Assembly (NCBI GenBank): GCA_951394045.1
Contig: OX595985.1
Location: forward strand, 1,674,001 to 1,738,000
Reading direction: 5' to 3'
From: Nitzschia sp. DOCU1
Lineage: Eukaryota; Bacillariophyta; Bacillariophyceae; Bacillariales; Bacillariaceae
DNA length: 64,000 nt
The position numbers were made by a program, and so were the translations under genes. Positions 10,358 to 19,284 of the stretch are shown piece by piece. Positions within the stretch are counted from its first letter, which is position 1. Each line of letters begins with the position of its first letter. Under the pieces are notes generated by a model. That model saw only the letters and a list, made by a program, of their open reading frames with translations, had not been told where the DNA came from and searched no databases.

Positions 10358-12850
10358 ATGGCGTGACTTTCTGCTTCCCACATGTCAACTTCTGCTTCCC
10401 ACATGTCAGAGACCATTCCAGAGAAAGATCCAAGTCCAGGGAAAGAAGCAGTGATTCGCGGGATAAGTCACGAGATCGATCACATTCAAGAGAACGAAGT
10501 TCACGGGAACGAAGCAAGTCTAGAGAGCGGAGCGATTCCCCAGGGGAGACTGAAGATCCTGAGACAGGTGTACGCAGAAGACGGAAATCCAGCGTAGAAC
10601 GACAGAAGCGAACTTCATATGTCAAGGGTGCATCTGCGCAGAGGAAAGACAAAAAGGTCTCAGAGGGGCGGAAATCCAGTGTTTTGGGTTCTTTGAATGC
10701 ATTTTTAGAGGAAGGAAAAGCTGCGGCACCGGCCACTCCCAAGGATGATCGCAGCGTCATAAGCTCACTGAGCAAAATCCAGAGAAGAAAAAGGACCTCT
10801 ATGCCCACTGGGTCTGCGTCTGTATACGGGTCTGCGTCTGTATACGGTGGACAAAGTCGGGGTGACTTTCGACAGCGACTTCAGCGGTCACGATCGTTTT
10901 CAGCGTCCGCATCTAATGGCGATGCAGAAACTGTATCGGTCTCTGGAGATCATCACGAACGGCGGAAAGAACGAACGTCGACGGTCCGAAGTCGGACGCC
11001 TAGCGCACGAACACGACATTCTGTCCTCAATCAAGAGAGACTTGAGAAACGTTCAGTGACAGATTCTATTACTACGTCTTCTTCCCTGCCATCCGATCAC
11101 CCACCAGTTTTGGGTGAGAGTTCTAGCCGGCTGCAGCGAAAACTCAGCTTGACAACTAGCAATGGAGCCGAAATTCCACCTGGATTCCCAATCGCTGCTG
11201 TAAACCAGAAATTGACAATGTCGGATATGGAGTCCGTGGGGCACTCCAGTGGTCCCACCATTCTTGAGAGCACAGCCAAAATCAGGGAGAGGCAGCTGAA
11301 GCGCGCAGAATTAAGCCAGCTCGGCGAAAGTAGCCGCTCGCTTACCCTGAACGATCTGCGAGGGCTCAGACGGAAGAAAAGTTTGAGAGCGATGGCCCCT
11401 GACGCCCCTCCTCCTCGGTCAATAAGCGTTGAAAATGATGAAAAGTCAAGGGACGGCAGCAAAAGGCCAACCCATTCGTCTTTGCCAGCCCTGGGGCACA
11501 CTCCCGTGCCACCGAAAGGCAGTGGCGAACAGGTGGATTCCGTGGGGCACTCCAGTGGTCCCACCATTCTTGAGAGCACAGCCAAAATCAGGGAGAGGCA
11601 GCTGAAGCGCGCAGAATTAAGCGTTGAAAATGATGAAAAGTCAAGGGACGGCAGCAAAAGGCCAACCCATTCGTCTTTGCCAGCCCTGGGGCACACTCCC
11701 GTGCCACCGAAAGGCAGTGGCGAACAGGTGGATCTCTCTTTATCTGCCAGGCTTGACCAGATTGGGGCTAAGTCGCCCTCGACACGATCACGAAGAAAGG
11801 GTAGTAGCCAGAGCGTCGCTAGCGCTCCTGCAATGTCTGACAAGCACAGGGCAAAATCGCCAAATGTTCGAAAGCGCGTCAAAAACACATCTAATAACAA
11901 AAGCGAGATAACGGAACGGGAAAAGAAGAAACCAGAGACGCTACCGGCAACGACATCGACTGATGACGAGACAGATAATTTGGCTACGTTTTTGGGGATG
12001 CCTTTGCTGCTGTTGTGAGTGGCGGCAATTTGGAGCTACTGTGTTCGACTGTTACAAAGCTATCGTTCGTGGAAGAGTGGCTACTTTACGCAGAATGGGC
12101 GTATGGTCTCGAAACCGTTTCAAGGATCTAGCAGAAGACTATGGATTGTGTGAAAATACCGGCAGGCGGGTTGTGTACAAAAAACTCCAACAGATTCTTG
12201 GAATGAGGGCTGCGTGGCCCATGTATGCTACGCATAAGGAAGATCTCAAATTCCGTTCGGACGCCATGAGAGCACAATTAAAGGAGACCCAGAGAATCGT
12301 GATGCATGACAATACCAATGTATCTTGGGCGGCACCGTCCGATGCAAATTTGAATCGAGCATTGTATTCTGAGTATTATGGTGAATGCTGTGCAAAAGGT
12401 GGAGTCGCTCAACAGCTCTGCAGCTGGACGCGTGCTGTTGAGTTGATGACGGGTGGTATTCCAGATTCAGCATATGTTGACATGGCAAAACTGTTTGAAG
12501 ACCAGAAGAAGTTTGCTGAAAGATATCCCGATCCATTAGTTGAGGGTGGCTTCATCAATATAATGGACAAGGGGTATCCTTGCACATTAAGCGCCATGAA
12601 TCATGGACAAACATGCTTGCAGCCAGATTTTGCTGAAAGCGACCGGCAGTTCTCTCGGGAGTCAACACTTCATAGTGCAGCAGTGGCTGTTGTACGTTCA
12701 TCCAACGAGCGAGCTGTGAAACTGATGAAGCACTCGTACTTGTTTGCCCATGGATTTGCCTTGAAGCCTCGTCAGGATCCGCAGGTTGTTGCAGATTTGT
12801 GGCTAGCCTGGGGCTTTCAAATCAATTTCATGTACGCTCCTGTCCTCTAG
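10358..12850 (+). CDS. SR-rich DDE transposase (DDE_Tnp_4-like)
   Basis: Proposed exons 10358-10362, 10410-12014 and 12094-12850 give 788 residues. The last intron (GTGAGT...ACGCAG, 79 nt) restores one frame exactly. The first (47 nt) is more speculative but yields a start MADHSRERSKSRER. Residues about 3-50 are an RS domain (RSRER/RDKSRDRS repeats). A basic, Ser-rich region follows, containing an internal duplication (see repeats). The catalytic part has MHDNTN (Asp about 609), GGIPDSAYV (Asp about 661), IMDKGY and RSSNERAVKLMK (Glu about 742), which match the D-D-E and DxGY motifs of DDE_Tnp_4 transposases. It should cut and paste the surrounding element. The SR half is unlike transposases I know and may be a fused host-like domain or an unrecognised binding domain. 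Confidence 0.75.
10808..10848 (+). repeat. 18-bp tandem duplication in transposase exon
   Basis: The phrase TCTGCGTCTGTATACGG occurs twice in a row, adding GSASVY twice in the protein. A similar 21-bp doublet (CTTCTGCTTCCCACATGTCA) lies at about 10370-10410 in the proposed first intron. Confidence 0.8.
11233..11733 (+). repeat. in-frame nested duplication inside the transposase gene
   Basis: Unit A (84 nt) occurs at 11233-11316 and 11539-11622, and unit B (116 nt) at 11423-11538 and 11618-11733. By eye the copies look identical. The first copy has 106 nt between A and B; in the second they are fused at a shared TAAGC. The simplest history is a 306-nt tandem duplication followed by an in-frame 111-nt deletion between TAAGC direct repeats. 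Confidence 0.9.
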
Positions 12851-13066
12851 CTAGTATTCCTGTGAAGTAGAACAATTTCATGCGATGTACCTTTGTCGTT
12901 AGCACTCTGGGAAGCTAATAATAGCTACCGAGTGGTGTGAGGAGAGAGAATGTGGGAGCACGAGAGATCGGCGTGAATTGAGAAGGGAGTCGTAGAGAAT
13001 CCCTGATGCCGACGTCATCTTTTGTACCAAGGTCTACTGACGATGTACGTCAGTAGGGGCTCTGTA

Positions 13067-13109
13067 AAAACACTACTGTGCCGAGAAAATAATTTTGAGG
13101 ATCATCCAT
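13067..13109 (-). repeat. right terminal inverted repeat, with adjacent hairpin
   Basis: Reverse complement of 10116-10158. Just inside lies a perfect hairpin, CTACTGACG (13034-13042) and CGTCAGTAG (13048-13056) around a 5-nt loop, which is only partly present at the left end and could be a transposase-binding or folding site. Confidence 0.9.
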
Positions 13110-13244
13110 TGAAATCTTTCGCTCTGTCTCTTTTTTTGGATGCTGAGAATGGCGTCATGGTCATGACATCGGGCATACGGCACCAAAACGACGTATCGCT
13201 AGCATCAATCCCCTCGGAACACTCTTTATTCTTTCGGAAGCAAC

Positions 13245-13907
13245 ATGAAATACGCATCGTTCTTCGTCGCGTTGGTCGCCCTGTTGGGTGCAGAGGCCTT
13301 CTCTCCTCGTAAGTTTCAACGATCCACGTCGGTTCCTTGCTAGCATGAATCAATCCCCCTATGTCAAATCTCACCCGCCCAATTGTTGCATCCTGTGATA
13401 TTGCAGAAACGCACAAGGCCTCCACGAAGCCTTCGTTTGATTTGAAGAAGGCAGCGGGAAGTGCCTTCGCTGCATTGACAATCGGATCGACAATTCTCAA
13501 CTCTCCCATTGCCAACGCTGTTGAAGTTCAGCCATTTACCTTCTCGTCCACCAATATCGTCGCTGAAAAGGTCATCCGCCAAGGTCTTTACCAGGAGTAT
13601 GAAGTTGATATCGTTCAAGAGCGTGATGATGCTCGCTCTACATTCAAAGATGCTGCCGAGACCAAGTCTAAGAAGGGTACGTTGGATGCAGTAGGTTTCA
13701 AATGATTGGATCACTATCGGAGTAGATATCTCATGCCTAATACTTTCCACAGGTAAATACACGGCAATTCTGGCCATCTTGATTGTCGGTTCGTTTATTG
13801 TGCCCATGGCGCAATATTTTTGGTACGTGCGTGACGACGACAGCTCGGACCGATTCTTTGCGGAGGATGTTCCCGAACCACCAAAAAAGAAGAAGGGATT
13901 TTTCTAA
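13245..13907 (+). CDS. Plastid-targeted small thylakoid membrane protein
   Basis: Exons 13245-13308, 13407-13676 and 13753-13907 give 162 residues. The N-terminus is a signal peptide ending AEA|FSPQ, the diatom plastid-import cleavage motif. A second hydrophobic stretch (AFAALTIGSTILNSPIANA|VEV) looks like a thylakoid lumen transfer signal. The mature part has about 60 mostly polar residues (VVAEKV-like IVAEKVIRQG, YEVD, DDARSTFKDAAETKSKKG), then one transmembrane helix (YTAILAILIVGSFIVPMAQ) and a short tail YFWYVRDDDSSDRFF ending KKKKGFF. The topology fits a small photosystem or thylakoid subunit specific to red-lineage plastids, but I cannot assign it to a named subunit. The transposon right end lies 135 bp upstream of the ATG. 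Confidence 0.75.
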
Positions 13908-14151
13908 ACTCGACACGGGAGACTACAGTTCACGTCAGCCTACTACACTTAGATGGCGATCCGGGAACTTTATACCGTGGCTACTTTACAGATGTATCGG
14001 GTTTAAACTACGGTTCAGGAACAATCAAAGGAAATAAGTCCAGCATTGCTTCGTCTTGATATCCTTGTCATCCTGTTAATCGTGCCATATCGTATGACAT
14101 ATCTAGATCACTGCTAGGAATCTTATCCGCTGGTCACTCTAACCAAATGCA

Positions 14152-14466
14152 TTAGGGTTGAGGGCAGCTGCTGCTGCACGAAGCAATGGCGTTACCGCAG
14201 TCACGAGGCCAAGTGACGAAACGCTCCAAGAAACTGTTGCAGTCGCCAATGGGTGGGAAGCAGGCTTCGAAAGGCTGTGTGTTATAATATGAAAACGCGG
14301 GGATAAAATCTGTGAGACTGTTGTGCTTCTTTCTTTCCTTGTCCTCGTGCTTGTCAAAACGTACCTGCAAGAAGATCCAGAGAACACTGCACAGGAAGGC
14401 AAGAGGCCACGCAAAAGCAAAAAGGATGACGATCCAACAGAGAGCGTAGATTGGATTTCCTGCCAT
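14152..14466 (-). CDS. Small integral membrane protein, copy 2 (74 aa, paralogue of 3248-3560)
   Basis: Exons 14466-14365 and 14274-14152 give 74 residues. The first exon has exactly the same length (102 nt, 34 codons) as in copy 1, and the intron falls at the same phase-0 site, after IFLQ and before PFEACFP. Conserved features are NPIYALCWIVILFAFAWPLA (membrane segment), Cys in PFEACFP, FLERFVTWPRD, CGNAIASC. The intron here is 90 nt and has no in-frame stop, so retention would add 30 residues; the paralogue argues it is removed. Function is unknown. The gene reads away from the uL23 gene. Confidence 0.8.
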   Translation of the reverse strand: MAGNPIYALCWIVILFAFAWPLAFLCSVLWIFLQVRFDKHEDKERKKHNSLTDFIPAFSYYNTQPFEACFPPIGDCNSFLERFVTWPRDCGNAIASCSSSCPQP

Positions 14467-15122
14467 TTTGTCGATTCAGTTACAAGACCAGTTGAAATGC
14501 TTTCTCAACTTAGAGCGAAAGATTGTGGAAGCCGGAATAGAAGAATCCATCGAGCATACAGCCGACTCTTTTTGGCAGCAGGTGTCATTGTTTCAGCGAT
14601 GCGCTAACCCCAACAAAGAATGAGCCTCCAGTCCTGTATTGCACCCAGAAAGTCTTCTTTGGCGAAGTTGGTCTCCGCTATTGTGTGTGCTAGCTACTTG
14701 TGGCAACCTCATGAGAGTGTGGTCTCCGCGTCACATTTATCGGATGGAGACGTTGGAACCATCGCTGACCTATGTTCGGGTATTTTTAGCGATAATAAGG
14801 TTCAGTCACGAATAGTTGGGTCGACAACGAACGGAGTGGGCATCTGCGTCCGTCCGCCGCCGCACGCCTCACATGGTATTCTTCGACTGGTTCGATTTGC
14901 GGCGACCTCTCATCAAGAAAGGCGGTGCACCATGGTATCGAAGGAAATATGTCGAACGAGGCCCTCACTCATAATCTTCCGTCATAACCACCACTTCTAA
15001 TCTGAATGGCATAGAGTCATCTCAAGCTCTATTCTCTCAGCGTTGTCATATCGTTTGGATTGTAATTTGTCCTTCGGCTTGATCCATTGCAATTCCCGCC
15101 ACTCCGACAAACACCAGAAATC
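14467..15122. other. divergent promoter region; no supported gene
   Basis: This lies between the small membrane protein gene and the uL23 gene. A 126-codon ATG frame at 14620-15000 begins with a signal-peptide-like stretch, but nothing in it resembles a known family and its C-terminal half is compositionally random, so it is not called. Confidence 0.4.
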
Positions 15123-15491
15123 ATGTTGGCCAACGTCGCAAAGGGGTTCCGCATGTGGATGCCCAACATGCCGATGTTAATGACCTCTGCTCGGAACGCG
15201 ACTGCCACCCAACCAGCTAGGGCAACATTCCGCGTCGTCCCTCGGATGACCAAGCACGAAGTAAAGGAGTATCTTACCAAGATCTATGGCCTGCCCGTCA
15301 CGAAAGTGAACACACAGAATTACATGGGAAAGCGAAAATTGGTCCGGGGGGCTCGAAAAATGCTTTACTACAAGTATGCAGATTTCAAGAAGGCCATTGT
15401 TACCTTTGACCGGAGTTTAACAGACGTTGGCAAAGGCATGCGCATACCTGAAATTGATGACGTTGACGAGGAGGCCGAAGAAACGTCATAG
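15123..15491 (+). CDS. MRPL23: Mitochondrial large-subunit ribosomal protein uL23m
   Basis: A single exon of 122 residues. The core MTKHEVKEYLTKIYGLPVTKV, NTQNYMGKRK and the later YKKAIVTF-like YADFKKAIVTF are the uL23 signature (beta-alpha fold that binds 23S rRNA domain III near the tunnel exit). The approximately 30-residue Met/Arg/Ala-rich N-terminus (MLANVAKGFRMW...SARNATATQPARA) looks like a mitochondrial presequence, and the acidic C-terminal tail is typical of organellar forms. The first ATG of the frame is used; upstream in-frame codons lack ATG. A plastid location is less likely because no signal peptide precedes it. Confidence 0.85.
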   Translation: MLANVAKGFRMWMPNMPMLMTSARNATATQPARATFRVVPRMTKHEVKEYLTKIYGLPVTKVNTQNYMGKRKLVRGARKMLYYKYADFKKAIVTFDRSLTDVGKGMRIPEIDDVDEEAEETS

Positions 15492-16258
15492 TTTCCGGCA
15501 AGTCTTTAAACATGCACTAAAGTTAGCTTGAGCCGAGTGATTGAAAATATTCTTCTGAGGCCCACCTATAACCGCGTTATTGTTTGAAATCTTGATCCTG
15601 ATCCTAGTGCTGTGAGAATTATCTAGAACTTTACCACTGAGATGCAAAGTATTTGATGCCCTAGGGACTCACTAGGATGATGAACCTTGCATGAAGTTTC
15701 ATAGATGTGCTTGTCAAGCCAATAAATGCATCTTTTGTTTTGCTAGAAATAATGGCAGTCTGCGGAAAGTTGAATCCGGTTTGATTGTGGTCCCTTTTAG
15801 TTCCCCGAGGCCTCGAGTCGCAAGCAACAAGAATATTAATCAATGAAGCTTGAAGTGGACTGGTTATCGTAGAGTTAGTTGCCAATCCATGACTACGTAG
15901 AATCATATTCTAACTAGAAGTAGTAGAACGACTACCGGTAGCTAGCTACTTCTGGTAGCTCTCTAGAAAACTTCCTTGAGAATTGGGATCGCGTCGTTTG
16001 AGTCGATTTGCAGTCTTTCCCCATCAGACGACGACGACGACGTCATGATGAGACTGGGACTCGTTGGACTCAAAAATCTTCTCACAGCGGCGTCCAAAGC
16101 AGCGTGTGCAGGCGGCGGACAATGACCATTTTCTCTCGGCGCATTCCGTCGAGAAGATGAAGTGGAGCACCTTTCAGCTTCAGAGTGGAGGTGCGGAAGA
16201 AGCAAGGGTTGGCTTCAGTTATTAGCCTTGATTTTTTACTGCGAGAGTTTCATTCACT
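15492..16258. other. intergenic region with short palindromes
   Basis: No gene is supported. Around 15930-15965 there are several overlapping CTACCGGTAG / GTAGCTAGCTAC-type short palindromes. Minus-strand frames here do not resemble proteins. Confidence 0.4.
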
Positions 16259-18563
16259 ATGACGCTTCTCCTTTGCGCAACCCCCCTGGTGTTGTTGTCG
16301 GCCTCCATCGCGACTGCAGAAATGTCTCATCCGATTCGAAAAGCGTTCGAAGGCTCACTAGTAGGATCATCATCCCGTCGCAGTCTCCAGGATACGTCGT
16401 CTTCGAACGTGCAAACGGACATTAAGGACTATGAGTTGTGGGAGCCCAAGGAAATTCATAGGGTTCTGCAGGAGTGGAAAGAACAATATTCAGATTTCTT
16501 GACTGTGACAACGTCCCAAGAAAAGTACGGCCTGCCTGCCGCTGGTGATGACAACGATTGCCCCTTTTACCCACAGAAAGGATGCCCAAACTATATCCTT
16601 GAGATTCAAGATTATACAGTTCATCCTCCAGACTCGGACTCGAGCGATCATTTGCCTGAAGTCTTTTGGAGTGGTTGCTTGCACGGAAATGAGCGAGTGG
16701 GACCGACGGCGACCATGGAAGCTGTAGCATTGCTTTTGGAGGCGGCACAATGTGAAGCTTTGCCTGGCGAAGGCGCTATAGGGGGCATTCAGGAGGCCAA
16801 TGAATGTCGCCAGAAACTCAAACAAAAAGGCATTGACGCAGTGCATCGCAAGTGGCTCGCTCGACTAGTCACTACTAGACGCATCCTAGTGACACCGTCC
16901 ACCAATGCGCTAGGATACTTTCGTAATGTCCGCGAAGAAGGTAGAGTCGATCCTAATCGGGATTTTCCGTACGATTTGCAGGATGCTACCCAGTGCATGC
17001 AAACAATTGCGGGGCGAACTCTGAATGAAATTTTTCGTGAGCACATGTTTCAACTCGCTCTGACGTTTCACGGGGGCATGGAAGTGGTGGGCTACGAGTG
17101 GGGTGCTCCCACTTGGCTGAATCATCTCAGCCCCGACCATGTTGGTCAAGATGTAATTGCCGCAGCGTATTCGCGGTTTGGAGGTGGATGGAGTAAATCG
17201 AAACCGTGAGTCTCGTAGTGAGTCTACCTGCTGATAAGGAGTCGTTCTTGTCTCATCCGTCGTCGCTCTTGTTTACAGCTACCAATATGGCACGATGAAT
17301 GATCTAGTGTATTATGTTAGAGGTGGCATGGAAGACTGGGCCTATGCAGGCTCGTTCGATCCCGATCGCGTCATTCAGTGTAAACCAAACTCATTTGGTG
17401 GGTATGCCGCTGACAAGACAGTCTACAACAACTCGACGCTGCGTGTTTTCAACATGCTGGTTGAGACCAGCGATCAAAAGGTGCCTCAAAAGTCAGACTT
17501 GGGAAAATCCTTGGATGTCATGAGCCGGGACACCAAGGAAAACGGTCATGTATCGCGGAATATCCGACTGGCGCTGTTAGCAGCGGAACTCGTGGAGCCG
17601 TATGTTTCGATCGTCGGAATCAACGAGCTGGCGGTTCAAGACGATCTCCCACCCTTGTCCAAGCGAGACGGACGAACTTGTCAACATAAAAAAGCCTTTT
17701 CGATTGCAAAGGACCTGTCAGAGGTTGAGATTCAGTTTACCGTTGGGGGGTCCATGAGCATCAACAATGTGGAACTTTGGTACGCAAAGTGGGACGATAT
17801 CCCAAAAGATCAATTGGACTGCATCTCGCAACCTTCCAGTACCACTGGCTTTCAGAAGGGGACAATTATTGGGGCGACCAATGGAACGGGGTACTTTTCC
17901 AGATCTGGTTCACACCCGCGGCCCGAAGTTGTTACAGAAGCGTCCGACATGACTTTTGGGCCCATCTTCAAAGCGAAAATGAACGTGCCGGCTGGTCTAA
18001 AAGCGCTGGATCAGCTGGTAGTCTTAGCGTCGGCCCGTGTTGATCAAGATTGGGCAAAGCATGTACCCAACACTGCCCCCGACTTTGGCCCTCAAAGTCA
18101 CATCGTAAACGCCCGCACGAATCCAGATTGGCACCACGAAAGTGCAGGGAAACACGTCAAGGGACGGCTGGATTGGTTCTCCAGCCCTGTCACGATTGTA
18201 ATTGGGGATTTTTCCGAAAGCGTGGGTTCGCATGTCGGTGGTGGTGGTCTTGTTAAGACTGTCGAAATGTATCCGCGCTTTGGTGGCGGGGCGGGCAACA
18301 GCGGGCTGAAACCCAAATCAGCCACGGATGACCAACTAGGCTTCCCAGTGAGCATGTGGTACGCATTTGCGGGCTTGCTTGTGTTTGTCGCCATTTGCTT
18401 TTGTTTTGCCATGTCACGCAGCCGGCGACGACGGCCCAAGCCTGTGTTGTCCGACGATGGTTTCACTTTTGATGCCAAGCCATACTCGGATGTCGGCGAC
18501 GATGATGACGAGCTGGACGACGACGACCTGAATGATGGCGTCGAGTTACCATCACTCGCATGA
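16259..18563 (+). CDS. M14 zinc carboxypeptidase, type I membrane protein
   Basis: Exons 16259-17205 and 17279-18563 give 743 residues. A signal peptide (TLLLCATPLVLLSASIATA) is followed by an M14 metallocarboxypeptidase domain (about 55-430). HGNERVG supplies the zinc ligands His and Glu, DPNRDFPYD the substrate-binding Asn-Arg, and LTFHGGMEVVGYEWG the third zinc ligand. A beta-rich domain follows, as in carboxypeptidases D/N/M, then one membrane helix (MWYAFAGLLVFVAICFCFAM), a basic stop-transfer stretch (SRSRRRRPK) and an Asp-rich cytosolic tail. It should trim basic or other C-terminal residues from secreted or surface peptides. The region of the catalytic Glu could not be pinned by eye. 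The split codon CC|C preserves the family reading FGGGWSKSKPYQYG. Confidence 0.85.
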
Positions 18564-19284
18564 TCACCAAATACCTGAGTAGCAGTTCATAAAGGAACAT
18601 TACAAATATCACCAGTCCCCCCATGCAGCGTTCCTACCATTTTTGTTCCTGATTGGATTCCGAGCTAGCGGCAGGCACAGTGCGATGCTGGGTTAAGATG
18701 AATATAGGTTTGTCTTGTCGAAAGTCCTCTTAGTCCTTCGTGAAGTCTTAGTAGTAGCGCAAACACGATTGCAGTCGATGGTTTACAATCGAGTCTCCAT
18801 GTCCATCAGATTCGGATCACAACAACATCGGATGATGATGAGTCGAAAGTGTAAGAATCGTGTGACTCGGAAATATTCACATTGTGATTTTTTATCTTGT
18901 TTCTTCCGTCTTGCTTTATCATCATCTTTCGGATACTATTCCAGAACAATCGTCAAGTTAACTAGTTTAGTTGCACTTGACCGAGCTGGACACTCATCTC
19001 GCGCGCTACTGCTAGCAAGTCTTCAGCTACGTACTGCTGATGACTGCTACGATTGTTACTACTGATTGGATTCGGTCGACCAAACAGACTGAGAAATAGA
19101 ATCGAAAGAGTCGTGAAGTCTGTCCTCCGCTTCTCCCTCGCACATCGTTGTCCGTCTCTCTCGTCGCCACAGAAAAAGTTTGCCGCCACAAAATAATGAA
19201 CGACAGCCCATCGAGCACAACATCGAAATAGGTTCAAAGCAGGGTGATAGGAAGTATCGTTACTGTCATTAGTCAAAAGAGAGA
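18564..19284. other. intergenic region upstream of TYW1
   Basis: No supported gene or RNA. Only short frames with atypical composition are present. It probably holds the carboxypeptidase 3' UTR and the TYW1 promoter. Confidence 0.4.

Larger units (their letters stand above)
10116..13109. mobile_element. DNA transposon with 43-bp terminal inverted repeats (PIF/Harbinger-ISL2EU-like)
   Basis: The first 43 bases (10116-10158) are an exact reverse complement of 13067-13109, and similarity continues imperfectly for about 25 more bases inward. The 2994-bp interval holds one gene, on the plus strand, whose C-terminal third is a DDE transposase. The ends read ATGGATGATCC...GGATCATCCAT, so the AT at each end may be a 2-bp target duplication. 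Such a duplication is what I recall for ISL2EU-type elements; 3-bp duplications are usual for Harbinger. The element sits in the promoter region between the RRM gene and a plastid protein gene. Perfect TIRs and an open transposase suggest recent activity. Confidence 0.85.

Noticed and set aside
11097..11900. 267-codon minus-strand frame opposite the transposase
   Set aside because: It is the antisense of a repetitive, codon-biased coding region; its apparent repeats mirror the sense duplication.
14620..15000. 126-codon ATG frame with signal-peptide-like start
   Set aside because: No family resemblance, random-looking C-terminal half, and it fills a divergent promoter; not enough to call a gene.
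15930..15965. Overlapping CTACCGGTAG/GTAGCTAGCTAC palindromes
   Set aside because: CTAG/TAGC-rich short palindromes recur in many intergenic parts of this window, so this looks like base composition rather than a specific element.
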